A DNA stretch of 64,000 nt from Holdemania sp. Marseille-P2844 (lineage in GTDB: Bacteria > Bacillota_I > Bacilli_A > Erysipelotrichales > Erysipelotrichaceae): NCBI RefSeq assembly GCF_900120005.1, contig NZ_LT635454.1:149283-213282 (forward strand), written 5' to 3'. Both the position numbers and the translations under genes were made by a program. Numbering within the stretch: position 1 is the first letter of the stretch; each line of letters opens with the position of its first letter. Of the stretch, positions 43,404 to 51,939 are shown one piece after another. Below the pieces are notes generated by a model that worked only from the letters and a program-made list of their open reading frames with translations, was not told the origin of the DNA and made no database searches.

Positions 43404-43448
43404 TCGACGAAGCACGGCGCGTTTTTAAACGAAAGGGGAATTTATTTT

Positions 43449-45452
43449 ATGGCGGTCGTGAAGAACCGGCTGTTATTGATGCTTTATCTGCTGGATAACA
43501 GCGATCAGCCGCTGCAGGCCAGACAGCTGGCGGCGATGGCCGGCGTCAGCGAACGCACGGTGAAAAATGATATGGCGGAGCTGCGCGAGCTGGCGCAGGC
43601 CAGCGGCGTTGAAATTCTGACCCGCAAAGGCAAGGGCTATCTGCTGCAGATTCTGGATCACGCGGTGTATGATCCAGTCCGCGAACAGCTTCAGATCCGC
43701 TTCAGCACGATGAACTACACTAAAAGTGAAATCGTCGGCCGTACTAATGACATCGTCCGCCGGCTGATCGTCGCGCCCCGCTACCTGACCTTCGATGCGA
43801 TTTCCGACCAGCTGTTCTTGTCGCGGCGCACACTGCAGGCACAGCTGCGGGAAGTCCGCCAATGTCTGGCAGCCTTCGGTCTGACGCTGCAGTCCCGGCC
43901 GAAGTACGGCGTCAAGGTCACCGGCGAGGAATTTCAACGCCGGCTGTGCATGCTCGAGCTGTATGAGATCCATTATTATAAAGCGGTCTCATTTCTGAAT
44001 TACGATGAATACGTGCAGTATTTTGACGTGGATGAAGAGGAACGCAACGAGATCCGGCATATTTTCCTGCGCGTGCTGCGGGAGAGCGGGATTGCGATCA
44101 GCGACACCTACACAAACCGCATTGCCTGGTATCTGGTGCTGGCGCGCAACCGCATCAAGGCCGGATTTGCCGTGTCCATGGATGAAGCAAAGATGACTTA
44201 TCTGCGCTCCTTTGACGAGGCGCAGATCGCGATCAGGATCGTCGCTGCGCTTCAGGCTGCCTATTCGGGTTTTGAGCTGCCCGAGGAGGAGGTGCTGGCG
44301 ATCGCGGTGATCCTGCTTTGCTGGAACGATCCGATCGACAGCCCGCAGCTGCCTCAGCGGTATCCCGGCTGTTATCAGCTGGCTTGCGAGCTGGCAGACA
44401 AGATTGCGCAAGGTTTGAAAACAAGCTGGGGCGTGGATTTCGCGGCGCTGCCGGATTATGGCCGCGTGATGATCCCGAGCCTGATCCCGCTGCTGTTCTG
44501 CGATTCGCTCAACTTCCGTTATCTGGTCCTTGGCTCGCATGTCGACAACAACGGCATCCGCTACTCTCCCGTTTGCGAAGCGCTGGCCGTCAGCGCCGCA
44601 CAGATACTGGAGACCCATCTGTCCGTGCCGATCACCGACATGGATGTCAACATGCTCGCAGTGCGCTTTTTCACGCTGATCGACGCCGTCCCTTATCCAT
44701 ATAAAAAACGCCGCGTTTTGATCTGCAGCCGCAATGGTCAGGTCGCCTCAGAGATCATCCGCAGCCGCCTGCTGCGGCGTTTTCGCAAGCGTTGGTTTGA
44801 AACGGTCGACATCTATGAATTTTATGAGGTGCGCGGGCTCGATCAAAGCCAATATGACTGCCTGCTGCTGAACTTTCCATCTTATAGTTACCGCTATACG
44901 ATTCCCTACATGGTGATTAATCAGATTCCGGAAGCCCGCGAATTCAATCAGTTTTTCAACACGGTAATCATGGACGGCTATCAGCTGCAGCCGCTGCTCG
45001 ATCAATTCGACTGGGATACCGCCAGTTTTTATCCGGAATTTGAATATGACGGCAAGGAAGCCTTCATCCATCTGATCAGCTACAAATACGGCCGCGATTA
45101 CTACGCCGTGCAGAAAATGGAGGAAGAGCTGACGCGGGTGCGCGATTTCCGCGTGGTGCACCAGACCGTGATCATCGTCCAAAGCCGCCAGTACACCCGC
45201 CGCAACAGCTTTGAGATCTACCGGTTAAGCAAACCGGGCGTGTGGGAAAAGAAAGAGATCCGCTATCTGATCTACATCACCGCCGATTTCGCCGCGGGCT
45301 TGCAAAGCTTACGATTTCTCGATCAGGCCGCGCATCAGCTGGCGGTCGATCAGGAAAACATCGAGGCCCTGTTGAAAACCCGGGATTTAAGCCTGTTGAT
45401 CAACGCGGTGAAGCGCTGTCTGCAGGCCGGCGGCGGGATGTTTGAAGTGTAA
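43449..45452 (+). CDS. BglG/MtlR-type transcriptional regulator with PRD-like and PTS IIB-like domains
   Basis: 667 residues. N-terminal helix-turn-helix (ARQLAAMAGVSERTVKNDMAEL) and a second one (ISDQLFLSRRTLQAQLREVR), PRD-like helical domains (about 180-400), then a segment LICSRNGQVASEIIRSRLL (about 420) resembling a PTS IIB domain with its phosphorylatable Cys, and an extra C-terminal region without clear IIA features. Such regulators sense PTS phosphorylation and activate sugar operons. It sits directly before the IIB-IIC-IID-deacetylase operon on the same strand, so it is the likely activator of that operon, whose promoter has a poor -35. Confidence 0.83.
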   Translation: MAVVKNRLLLMLYLLDNSDQPLQARQLAAMAGVSERTVKNDMAELRELAQASGVEILTRKGKGYLLQILDHAVYDPVREQLQIRFSTMNYTKSEIVGRTNDIVRRLIVAPRYLTFDAISDQLFLSRRTLQAQLREVRQCLAAFGLTLQSRPKYGVKVTGEEFQRRLCMLELYEIHYYKAVSFLNYDEYVQYFDVDEEERNEIRHIFLRVLRESGIAISDTYTNRIAWYLVLARNRIKAGFAVSMDEAKMTYLRSFDEAQIAIRIVAALQAAYSGFELPEEEVLAIAVILLCWNDPIDSPQLPQRYPGCYQLACELADKIAQGLKTSWGVDFAALPDYGRVMIPSLIPLLFCDSLNFRYLVLGSHVDNNGIRYSPVCEALAVSAAQILETHLSVPITDMDVNMLAVRFFTLIDAVPYPYKKRRVLICSRNGQVASEIIRSRLLRRFRKRWFETVDIYEFYEVRGLDQSQYDCLLLNFPSYSYRYTIPYMVINQIPEAREFNQFFNTVIMDGYQLQPLLDQFDWDTASFYPEFEYDGKEAFIHLISYKYGRDYYAVQKMEEELTRVRDFRVVHQTVIIVQSRQYTRRNSFEIYRLSKPGVWEKKEIRYLIYITADFAAGLQSLRFLDQAAHQLAVDQENIEALLKTRDLSLLINAVKRCLQAGGGMFEV

Positions 45453-45486
45453 AAAATAAAAACGGCGCAAAAAATTACCTCTGACT

Positions 45487-45515
45487 AAGGGCAAATGATG
45501 AACATTGCCCTTTTT
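45487..45515 (+). terminator. Terminator after the PRD regulator gene
   Basis: AAGGGCAA, loop of about ten bases, TTGCCCTT, then TTT. Confidence 0.75.
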
Positions 45516-45546
45516 CTGTCCTGCTTTTCCATGAGGTAATTTATTC

Positions 45547-45562
45547 TGAAAGCGCTTATAAT
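45547..45562 (+). promoter_or_regulatory. cre site overlapping the -10 of the PTS/deacetylase operon
   Basis: TGAAAGCGCTTATA (45547-45560) fits the cre consensus at 13 of 14 positions and overlaps TATAAT (45557-45562). The -35 region is poor. A second GCGCTTAT occurs at 45583. This predicts repression by CcpA and dependence on an activator. Confidence 0.6.
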
Positions 45563-45699
45563 CCAGTTGTAAAGATAAACGCGCGCTTATCTTCTAAACG
45601 GAAATTCGAAGTCCGGCTCACTTTGGAATCCGTTGCCCTGCAGCTTTTGTGTCCGGGGGACAGGCCAACCGATCTTTCCCGGATGAGAGGAGGAAGAGT

Positions 45700-46191
45700 A
45701 TGATCAAAATGTTTCGGATCGACGAACGGCTGATTCACGGCCAGATCGCGATCAAATGGTCGCGGCACACCGGCGTCGATCACATCGTCGTCGGCAACGA
45801 TGCCGCTGCCAACAGTCCGATTATCCAGAAAAGTTTGAAAATGGCCGCGCCCGCCGGCATCAAAACCGCGATCCGCAGCGTGGACGACGCGATCGCCCTG
45901 CTTCAGGATCCGCGTTGTGAAGCGATGAAAATCCTGATGCTGGTCAACAGCCCCGAGGACGCCGAGCGCGTCGTGGCGGCCGTCAGCGGCATCCCGTACA
46001 TCAACATCGGCAACTACGGCCGGATCGCTCCGGAAAAACCGGGCATGCCGCGCAAGCGCTATGGCAACAACATCTATTGCGACCAGGTGGAAGTGGAGAG
46101 CTTCAAGCATCTGATCGCGACTGGCTTGAAATGTATCTATCAGACGACTCCGGAGGAGCCGGCCGAGGATATTACCAACCTGTTTAAATAA
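45700..46191 (+). CDS. PTS mannose-class IIB component
   Basis: 163 residues. N terminus MIKMFRIDERLIHGQ carries the phosphorylated His13 of mannose/sorbose-family IIB. It takes phosphate from IIA and passes it to the sugar carried by IIC/IID. ATG 45700 has AGAGGAGGAAG upstream. First gene of the operon; IIC follows after 15 bases. Neighbouring deacetylase genes suggest an N-acetylated amino sugar or disaccharide as substrate (AgaB-like), which sequence alone does not prove. Confidence 0.9.
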   Translation: MIKMFRIDERLIHGQIAIKWSRHTGVDHIVVGNDAAANSPIIQKSLKMAAPAGIKTAIRSVDDAIALLQDPRCEAMKILMLVNSPEDAERVVAAVSGIPYINIGNYGRIAPEKPGMPRKRYGNNIYCDQVEVESFKHLIATGLKCIYQTTPEEPAEDITNLFK

Positions 46192-46206
46192 GAGGAGGAA
46201 AAAAGG

Positions 46207-47004
46207 ATGATTCAAAGTGCGTTATTAGTCATGCTTGCATGGCTGATCGTCAACGGCGTCGACCGCGTGATGTCGTGGCAGACCTTCGCCCGTCCGATCG
46301 TGACGGCGGCGATTACCGGCCTGGTTTTAGGGGATTTGACAACTGGCGTAGTCATGGGGGCTTCGCTGGAAGCGATTTTCATGGGGATTTCCGCAATCGG
46401 CGGATCAGTGCCGGCGGATGCGTGTTCGGCTTCGATCATCGCCGTGGCGATGACGATTCTGACCGGCGTTGATACGGAAACCGGTCTGGCGCTGGCGATG
46501 CCGATCGGCACGCTGATGGCGACCGTCGGGGAAATGTATAAACCGGTGCTGGCTTCCTTAGCGCCGTATTGGGAACATCTGGCGGGAACCGGCAACATGA
46601 AGAGCTTCCGCATTCAGACCATTTTGTGCGGTTTGTTCGTCGACCGTCTGCCGCAGACGATCATTCTGTTTCTGGCCGTCGCCTTTGGGGTCGAGGGCTT
46701 GCAGAGTGTGATCGGCAACCTGCCGGCGTGGGTGATGAGCGGCCTGTCAGCGGCCTCGGGCATGATGACGGGCGTCGGCTTCGCCATTCTGACGTCGATG
46801 ATCTGGGACAAGGAAATCGGCGGGTTCTTCTTCGTCGGCTTCGTTCTGTCGAAATATCTGGGCTTAGGCCAGCTGCCGATCGCAATCATCATGGCGGTCG
46901 TCGCGATCATGTACTTCTACAATGATAAAAAGCTGCTGGACGCCAAGACGGCCAACGCCGCCGCAGCCAGCGCGAACGGGAATAACGAGGAGGATTTCTT
47001 CTAA
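46207..47004 (+). CDS. PTS mannose-class IIC component
   Basis: 265 residues, membrane protein. ITGLVLGDLTTGVVMGASLE and IGGSVPADACSASIIAVAM are family landmarks; about eight hydrophobic segments. Forms the sugar channel with IID. AGAGGAGG upstream of ATG. Stop overlaps the IID start by one base (TAATG). Confidence 0.9.
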   Translation: MIQSALLVMLAWLIVNGVDRVMSWQTFARPIVTAAITGLVLGDLTTGVVMGASLEAIFMGISAIGGSVPADACSASIIAVAMTILTGVDTETGLALAMPIGTLMATVGEMYKPVLASLAPYWEHLAGTGNMKSFRIQTILCGLFVDRLPQTIILFLAVAFGVEGLQSVIGNLPAWVMSGLSAASGMMTGVGFAILTSMIWDKEIGGFFFVGFVLSKYLGLGQLPIAIIMAVVAIMYFYNDKKLLDAKTANAAAASANGNNEEDFF

Positions 47005-47819
47005 TGGCGAAAATGGAATTATCCGCACAGGAAAAGAAAACGCTGAAATCCATGTTCTGGAATTCCGGACTGGTGTTCTGCGGCTTCAATATGGTTAAGA
47101 TGGAAGGCAACGCCTTCACCTGCACGATGGCTCCGGCCATCGAGGAGCTTTACAGCGATCCGGAAGAGCGTAAGCAGGCGCTGGTCCGGCATAATAACTT
47201 CTTCAACACTCACGCCGTGCTGTTCAGCTTCATCGCCGGTCTGGCCTACGCGCTGGAGCGGGAAAAGGTGACCAAGGGCAGCGTCGACGACGATACGATT
47301 GAAAACATCAAGGTCGCGCTGATGGGCCCGACCGCCGGGATCGGCGACGCGTTCTTCTTCAACTGCGTGCGCGTCATCGCCGCGGGCATCGGCATCGGCT
47401 TATGCGCCGAAGGGAATCTGTTAGGCGTGCTGATCTTCGTGCTGCTTTACGGCGGTTCGCAGGTCGTCGCGCGTTGGTATCTGTTGAAAATCGGCTATAC
47501 GATGGGCACCTCGTTCATCGACTCGATCTTCTCCTCCGGTTTAATGACGTCGCTGACCAAATCAGCGGCTATCCTGGGCTTAAGCATGGTCGGCGCGATG
47601 GTCGCTTCGATGGTGAATGTCAAGCTGGCCTGGACGATTCAGGTCGGTCAGACCTCGGTCGTCGTCCTCGACGTCGTCAACTCGATTATGCCGGGGATCC
47701 TGTCGGTCGCGCTGGTCTTCGGTCTGGTCGCGTTAATTAAAAAGGGCGTACGTCCGGTGACGCTGGTTCTGGGAATTCTCGTTCTCAGCGTGGCGCTGGC
47801 GTTCTTCGGAATCTTCTAA
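47004..47819 (+). CDS. PTS mannose-class IID component
   Basis: 271 residues. Cytoplasmic N-terminal half with RHNNFFNTHAVLFSFIAGLA and MGPTAGIGDAFFFN, then a hydrophobic C-terminal half; typical IID. Together with IIB and IIC makes a complete membrane unit, but no IIA domain is encoded in the operon or fused to its parts, so IIA must come from elsewhere in the genome. Confidence 0.9.
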   Translation: MAKMELSAQEKKTLKSMFWNSGLVFCGFNMVKMEGNAFTCTMAPAIEELYSDPEERKQALVRHNNFFNTHAVLFSFIAGLAYALEREKVTKGSVDDDTIENIKVALMGPTAGIGDAFFFNCVRVIAAGIGIGLCAEGNLLGVLIFVLLYGGSQVVARWYLLKIGYTMGTSFIDSIFSSGLMTSLTKSAAILGLSMVGAMVASMVNVKLAWTIQVGQTSVVVLDVVNSIMPGILSVALVFGLVALIKKGVRPVTLVLGILVLSVALAFFGIF

Positions 47820-47830
47820 GGAAAGAAGGA

Positions 47831-47860
47831 AGGGCTGCCAGCGCAGCCCTTTGTGTTTTC
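47831..47860 (+). terminator. Hairpin between PTS and deacetylase genes
   Basis: AGGGCTG pairs with CAGCCCT around CCAGCG, followed by TTGTGTTTTC. The imperfect T run suggests partial termination, lowering expression of the downstream deacetylases. Confidence 0.6.
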
Positions 47861-47915
47861 TTCTTCCATTTTCATCAAAGCTTGATAAAAAATAAATCAT
47901 AATAAAGGAGAAATA

Positions 47916-49130
47916 ATGAAAACGATATTAAAAAGCGAACGCATTCTCTGGAACGGACAGTGGCAGTCCGGCGCGATGATCATTGAAGCAGGCAAGCTTA
48001 CCGGCTTCACACAGGATCCGCAGCTTCTGGCCGAAGCGGTGGATTACGGTAATCAGCGGATTATCCCGGGCATCTTCGACACCCACAATCACGGCACGCA
48101 CGGCTACGGCTTATCCGGGCAGGTCAGCACGGATCCGCAGGTGCAGAAACCGATCATCCGGCATTATTTGAAGGCTTTGGGTTCTCAGGGCGTCACCAGC
48201 ATTTTCCCAACCTGCGCGGTTTCCATGATCCGCAGCGTCAGCGAAGTGGCGGACGAGGACAACGAAGGCGCGGACATCGTCGGTATTCACAGCGAAGGCC
48301 CATGGCTGAACCGGGTCGGGGAAAAAGGAATCCGCACCGGCTGGCCGGAGGTATCGCTGGCCACGGCGAAGCAGATGGTCGCCGACGGTCAGGGCAAACT
48401 GAAGCTGGTCGCGCTGGCTCCGGAAATCCCGGGCATCGATCCGATCATCGACTATTTCCTGTCCGAGGGCGTGATGCTGGCCTATGCTCACAGCGACTGC
48501 ACGTATGGCGAAGCGATGGCGGCGTATGCCCGGGGCCTCAGCGTCGCGACGCATACCGGCAACGTCATGACCGGGCTGCATCATCGTGATATCGGCGGTC
48601 TGGGCGCGGCCTTAAATAATGAGAACGTCGAGTGCGAAGTCATCTGCGACGGGCTGCATATCAGTCTGGAAATGCTGAAGCTGTACTTCAAGCTGAAGGA
48701 TCCGTCGCGGTTTATGATGATCTCCGATTGTTCCGGCATGGCCGGAGCGCCGATCGGCCAATATAAGGGCTGGCATCCGGGCATGATCATTTCGATTACG
48801 CCGGAGGGTTTCTGCCTGAGCGATACCGGCCGGCTGTGCGGCAGCTCCAAGCCGGTGCTTTACGGCATCGGCAACCTGGTGGAAAAGCTGGGCATGCCGA
48901 TGAGCACGGTCAGCCGCATGGCGTCGCTCAACCCGGCGAAGAAGTATGGACTGGCAGACCGCAAGGGATCGCTGGAGGTCGGCAAGGACGCTGACTGCGT
49001 CGTCATCACCGACGATTACCAGGCGGTGGCCACGTATGTGCGCGGCCGCAAGGTGTATGACTGCCAGACCGATACCGATCTGTTTAACCCGGAATTCTAC
49101 CGCGAGATGCGGATCGAGGAAAACGCATGA
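47916..49130 (+). CDS. N-acetylglucosamine-6-phosphate deacetylase family amidohydrolase (first copy)
   Basis: 404 residues. Amidohydrolase metal site D-x-H-N-H-G (IFDTHNHGTHG), HSEGPWL, AYAHSDCTY, THTGNVMTG, ISDCSGMAG with the catalytic Asp, and the C-terminal LNPAKKYGLADRKGSLEVGKDADCVVI. These are NagA landmarks. It should remove acetate from an amino-sugar 6-phosphate delivered by the PTS. AAAGGAGAAAT before ATG. The second copy overlaps its stop by 4 bases. About 35-40% alike to that copy by eye, so an old duplication with split substrates (for instance GlcNAc-6-P and GalNAc-6-P, or the two ends of a disaccharide). Confidence 0.88.
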   Translation: MKTILKSERILWNGQWQSGAMIIEAGKLTGFTQDPQLLAEAVDYGNQRIIPGIFDTHNHGTHGYGLSGQVSTDPQVQKPIIRHYLKALGSQGVTSIFPTCAVSMIRSVSEVADEDNEGADIVGIHSEGPWLNRVGEKGIRTGWPEVSLATAKQMVADGQGKLKLVALAPEIPGIDPIIDYFLSEGVMLAYAHSDCTYGEAMAAYARGLSVATHTGNVMTGLHHRDIGGLGAALNNENVECEVICDGLHISLEMLKLYFKLKDPSRFMMISDCSGMAGAPIGQYKGWHPGMIISITPEGFCLSDTGRLCGSSKPVLYGIGNLVEKLGMPMSTVSRMASLNPAKKYGLADRKGSLEVGKDADCVVITDDYQAVATYVRGRKVYDCQTDTDLFNPEFYREMRIEENA

Positions 49131-50302
49131 GGACCGTACTGCGCTCGCGCCGGATCGTCACGGAGCAGGGCATCGTTGACGGTGTCATCGAGATTGAAGA
49201 CGGTAAGATCGTGCGGATCGGCCCGGCGGCGGGGCCGGCAGATCTTGATTTTGAAGATCAGCGGATCATCCCGGGCATCATTGATATTCATAACCACGGC
49301 TTCGGCGGCTGGTCGATGACCGATCCGGCGAAGGAGAAAGACGTGAAGGGATTTGCCAAGGCCGTCGCGTCGGTCGGGGTGACCGGCGTGCTGCCGACCG
49401 CCAAGGAAGAAGCATTTGAGGCCATCGCCGACTGTACCGGAGAGCCGCTGGACGGCGCGCGGATTTACGGCGTGCATTCCGAAGGTCCGTTCTGGGCGCG
49501 CGGCGGCGAGAATACGGTCGGCGAGGATTACCCGCTGCCGGACGTCGTGGAAGCCCGGCGCTTGATCGACAAGGCCAAAGGAAAGATGGTCATGATGGCG
49601 ATCGCGCCGGAGCTGCCAAAGGCCTACGACGTCATCCGCCTGCTTCATCAAAAGGGAATTAAAGTCGCGTCCGCGCACACGAAAGCCTATGCCGAGGATA
49701 TCCGCAAAGCGATGGATGAGGTCGGTTTGGATATCGTCACGCACCTGTGCAACGGGATGCGCGGGATCCATCACCGCAACGTCGGGGCGCTGGGCCAGTA
49801 TCTGCTGGAAGACAATCTGCGCTACGAACTGATCACCGACCTGAATCATGTCTGCAAGGAAATGATCCAGATCTGCCTGCGGATGCAGCCGGTCGAGAAG
49901 TTCTGCCTGATTTCGGATTCCAATTATATCGCCGGTTTGCCGACGGGACATTACATGCGCTACAACAAAGAGATGATCGCCGATGAAAAGGGGCTGATTC
50001 TCGATCTGCACGGCCGGATCTGCGGCAGCGGCAAGTGGGTGCTGTATAATATCGGACAGCTGGTCAACATCGTCGGCGTATCGCTGGAGGACGCGGTGCA
50101 GATGGCGTCGCTCAATCCCGCCCGCTTCTTGGGGCTTGATCCGGTCACAGGCTCGCTGGCGGAGGGCAAAAACGCCGATCTGGCGGTCATCAGCGACGAT
50201 TATGAATGCGTGCTGACGATGGTCGAAGGGCGAATTGTTTATGACCGCGCAAAGGACACTTCGGTGTTCAATCCGGAAGCGATGAAGCGCAAGATCGCTT
50301 AA
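49127..50302 (+). CDS. N-acetylglucosamine-6-phosphate deacetylase family amidohydrolase (second copy)
   Basis: 391 residues. Same landmarks as its neighbour: IIDIHNHGFGG, VHSEGPFW, SAHTKAYAED, THLCNGMRGIHHRN, ISDSNYIAG and LNPARFLGLDPVTGSLAEGK. Where the first copy has SDCSGMAG this one has SDSNYIAG, and THTGNVMTG is THLCNGMRG, so the substrate pocket differs. Starts in the stop of the first copy (ATGA), ensuring paired expression. Confidence 0.88.
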   Translation: MRTVLRSRRIVTEQGIVDGVIEIEDGKIVRIGPAAGPADLDFEDQRIIPGIIDIHNHGFGGWSMTDPAKEKDVKGFAKAVASVGVTGVLPTAKEEAFEAIADCTGEPLDGARIYGVHSEGPFWARGGENTVGEDYPLPDVVEARRLIDKAKGKMVMMAIAPELPKAYDVIRLLHQKGIKVASAHTKAYAEDIRKAMDEVGLDIVTHLCNGMRGIHHRNVGALGQYLLEDNLRYELITDLNHVCKEMIQICLRMQPVEKFCLISDSNYIAGLPTGHYMRYNKEMIADEKGLILDLHGRICGSGKWVLYNIGQLVNIVGVSLEDAVQMASLNPARFLGLDPVTGSLAEGKNADLAVISDDYECVLTMVEGRIVYDRAKDTSVFNPEAMKRKIA

Positions 50303-50318
50303 TTGAGGATGGCGTGCG

Positions 50319-51095
50319 ATGAAACGTTGTCTTGTGAAGGCTGACGATTACGGATTTACCGAAGCGATCAGTCTGGGAATTTTAAAAGCGTACCGCGAAG
50401 GGATTGTGCGCAGCACCGGCGTGATGATCAACATGCCGGCCGCGCCGGCCGCCCTGGGCTGGCTGCGCGAAGCCGAGGGCTTATGCCTGGGGCTGCATAT
50501 CAACATCGTCGTCGGAAAACCGACTGCCGATCCGGCATTGATTCCGGATCTGATCGACGAGCAGGGCAATTTCCACAGCTCTAAAATGTACCGGGCAGAA
50601 CTGGCCGCGGGCCGGGATCCGATTCCTGATCTGGATCAGGCGGTGGCGGAGGTGGACGGGCAGATCCGCAGGTTTATCACGCTGACGGGCCGACGTCCGG
50701 AATATCTGGAAGGGCACGCGGTTCGTTCGCCGCATCTATTGGAAGCGATGGCGCTGTTGGCAAAGCGGTATGATCTGCCGCATGTGTCTTATCTGGAAAA
50801 CCGCGACCATAGACTGACAGAACGGCCGCAGCGGGCCGCTTCAATCTATCCGTTTTATGATCAGGGAGTGGAGCCGGCGGCGTATTTTACCGAAGATCTC
50901 GGCGGGATCGCGGAGCTGCCGCTGTCGCTGGTGACGCTGCATCCCGGCTATCTCGACCGGGAAATTTACCGGTTGTCCTCGTTTACCGACGTGCGGATCA
51001 ACGATCTGGAAGCGGCGATGGCCCCGGAAGTGAAGGCCTGGTTTGCAGAAAAGAACATCGCGCTGATCTCTTTCCGCGACATCACCCAATATTAA
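50319..51095 (+). CDS. ChbG/YdjC-family carbohydrate deacetylase
   Basis: 258 residues. N terminus CLVKADDYGFTEAISLGIL holds the DD metal motif; GLCLGLHINIVVGKP gives the His of the family; EGHAVRSPHL and TLHPGYLD supply the remaining ligand and active-site residues. ChbG removes one acetyl group from chitobiose 6-phosphate-type disaccharides. With the PTS and two NagA enzymes it forms a route that strips acetyl groups from an N-acetylated di- or monosaccharide. The following terminator closes the operon. No glycosidase or deaminase (NagB) is present in the unit. Confidence 0.85.
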   Translation: MKRCLVKADDYGFTEAISLGILKAYREGIVRSTGVMINMPAAPAALGWLREAEGLCLGLHINIVVGKPTADPALIPDLIDEQGNFHSSKMYRAELAAGRDPIPDLDQAVAEVDGQIRRFITLTGRRPEYLEGHAVRSPHLLEAMALLAKRYDLPHVSYLENRDHRLTERPQRAASIYPFYDQGVEPAAYFTEDLGGIAELPLSLVTLHPGYLDREIYRLSSFTDVRINDLEAAMAPEVKAWFAEKNIALISFRDITQY

Positions 51096-51099
51096 GAAG

Positions 51100-51127
51100 A
51101 AAACGGCTTCGCAGGGAGCCGTTTTTT
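51100..51127 (+). terminator. Terminator of the amino-sugar operon
   Basis: AAAACGGCT, loop TCGCAGGG, AGCCGTTTT, then TT. Confidence 0.85.
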
Positions 51128-51237
51128 CACATGAGCGGACACATGGAGAAATTCTGCGGCCGCACTTTTATTCTTGCGGATGAAGAAGCGCTGTCGGCTT
51201 TGAAATTCATGACAACCGACGTTTTGAAGCGCTGTCT

Positions 51238-51501
51238 TTATTCCTCAAAGAGCGCGGCTATTTCAGGCCGGACTTGCTTTTGATCCATTCCGTCGCCGGC
51301 CAATTCATCCAAAGAGACATGCAGCGCGTTGGCGATGTTTTTGATTTTCGCGTGGGCGAGCTTGGTGCGGGCGTTTTCCGCGTTGCTGAGATGCTGGATG
51401 GAAAGACCTGCGGCTTCGGCCAGCTGTTCCTGAGTCATCCGGCGGTACTTGCGCAGGATTCGGATACGCCGGCCTAAAACAACATAATTGACGTCATTCA
51501 T
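51238..51501 (-). CDS. XRE-family helix-turn-helix regulator
   Basis: 87 residues, one Cro/C1-type domain (LGRRIRILRKYRRMTQEQLA, EAAGLSIQHLSNAENARTKL, ANALHVSLDEL) and a short acidic tail. Likely a small repressor; no target is evident next to it. GAAGGAAGT precedes the ATG. Confidence 0.88.
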   Translation of the reverse strand: MNDVNYVVLGRRIRILRKYRRMTQEQLAEAAGLSIQHLSNAENARTKLAHAKIKNIANALHVSLDELAGDGMDQKQVRPEIAALFEE

Positions 51502-51939
51502 AACTATTCACTTCCTTCGTGATTATTGTAGCGGGAATTGAACAAAAAGGTAATAAACTGGATGAATAAATAATGATTTTCCATTCGATTTTTTCTTCTT
51601 TTTCATATTTTTATGTTACTTTTTTTAAACGTTACAATCTGCGCTTAAATACGACTATAAAAAGAGAGTACATGTTCATTTTAAACAACGATGTAATTTT
51701 AATAATGCAATAATAAACGGTTGAATTAATCTTGAAATTACTTGTATATAAATGAAGGTAAAAATTATATGAATTAATTCTTCGTTTCTGCTTTCGGTGA
51801 GATTGAGGTGATGGTTTCTGATGAAAGAAGAAATTGTACGATTAATTAGATAAAAAGGAAGTAAGAAAAAAGGAAGAATAAAGGAAGGGTTTTTATACAA
51901 AAAAAGCCCGCTGGATAAGAAGCGGGCTGAACGGGCGAT
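51502..51939. other. 438-base AT-rich intergenic region
   Basis: No gene supported. A minus-strand open frame (51676-51900) is hydrophobic low-complexity and lacks a ribosome binding site. The right end holds the terminator of the next gene. The AT content is well above the neighbours. Confidence 0.5.
51898..51928 (-). terminator. Terminator of the DUF6348-like gene
   Basis: Minus strand: AGCCCGCT, loop TCTTATCC, AGCGGGCT, then TTTTTT. Confidence 0.85.

Noticed and set aside
51131..51283. 50-codon plus-strand frame (MSGHMEKFCGRTFILADEEA...)
   Set aside because: Begins right after the operon terminator and runs antisense into the small HTH gene; no ribosome binding site. Possibly a remnant but unsupported.
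51676..51900. 74-codon hydrophobic minus-strand frame
   Set aside because: Low-complexity AT-rich DNA, no ribosome binding site, abuts a terminator.
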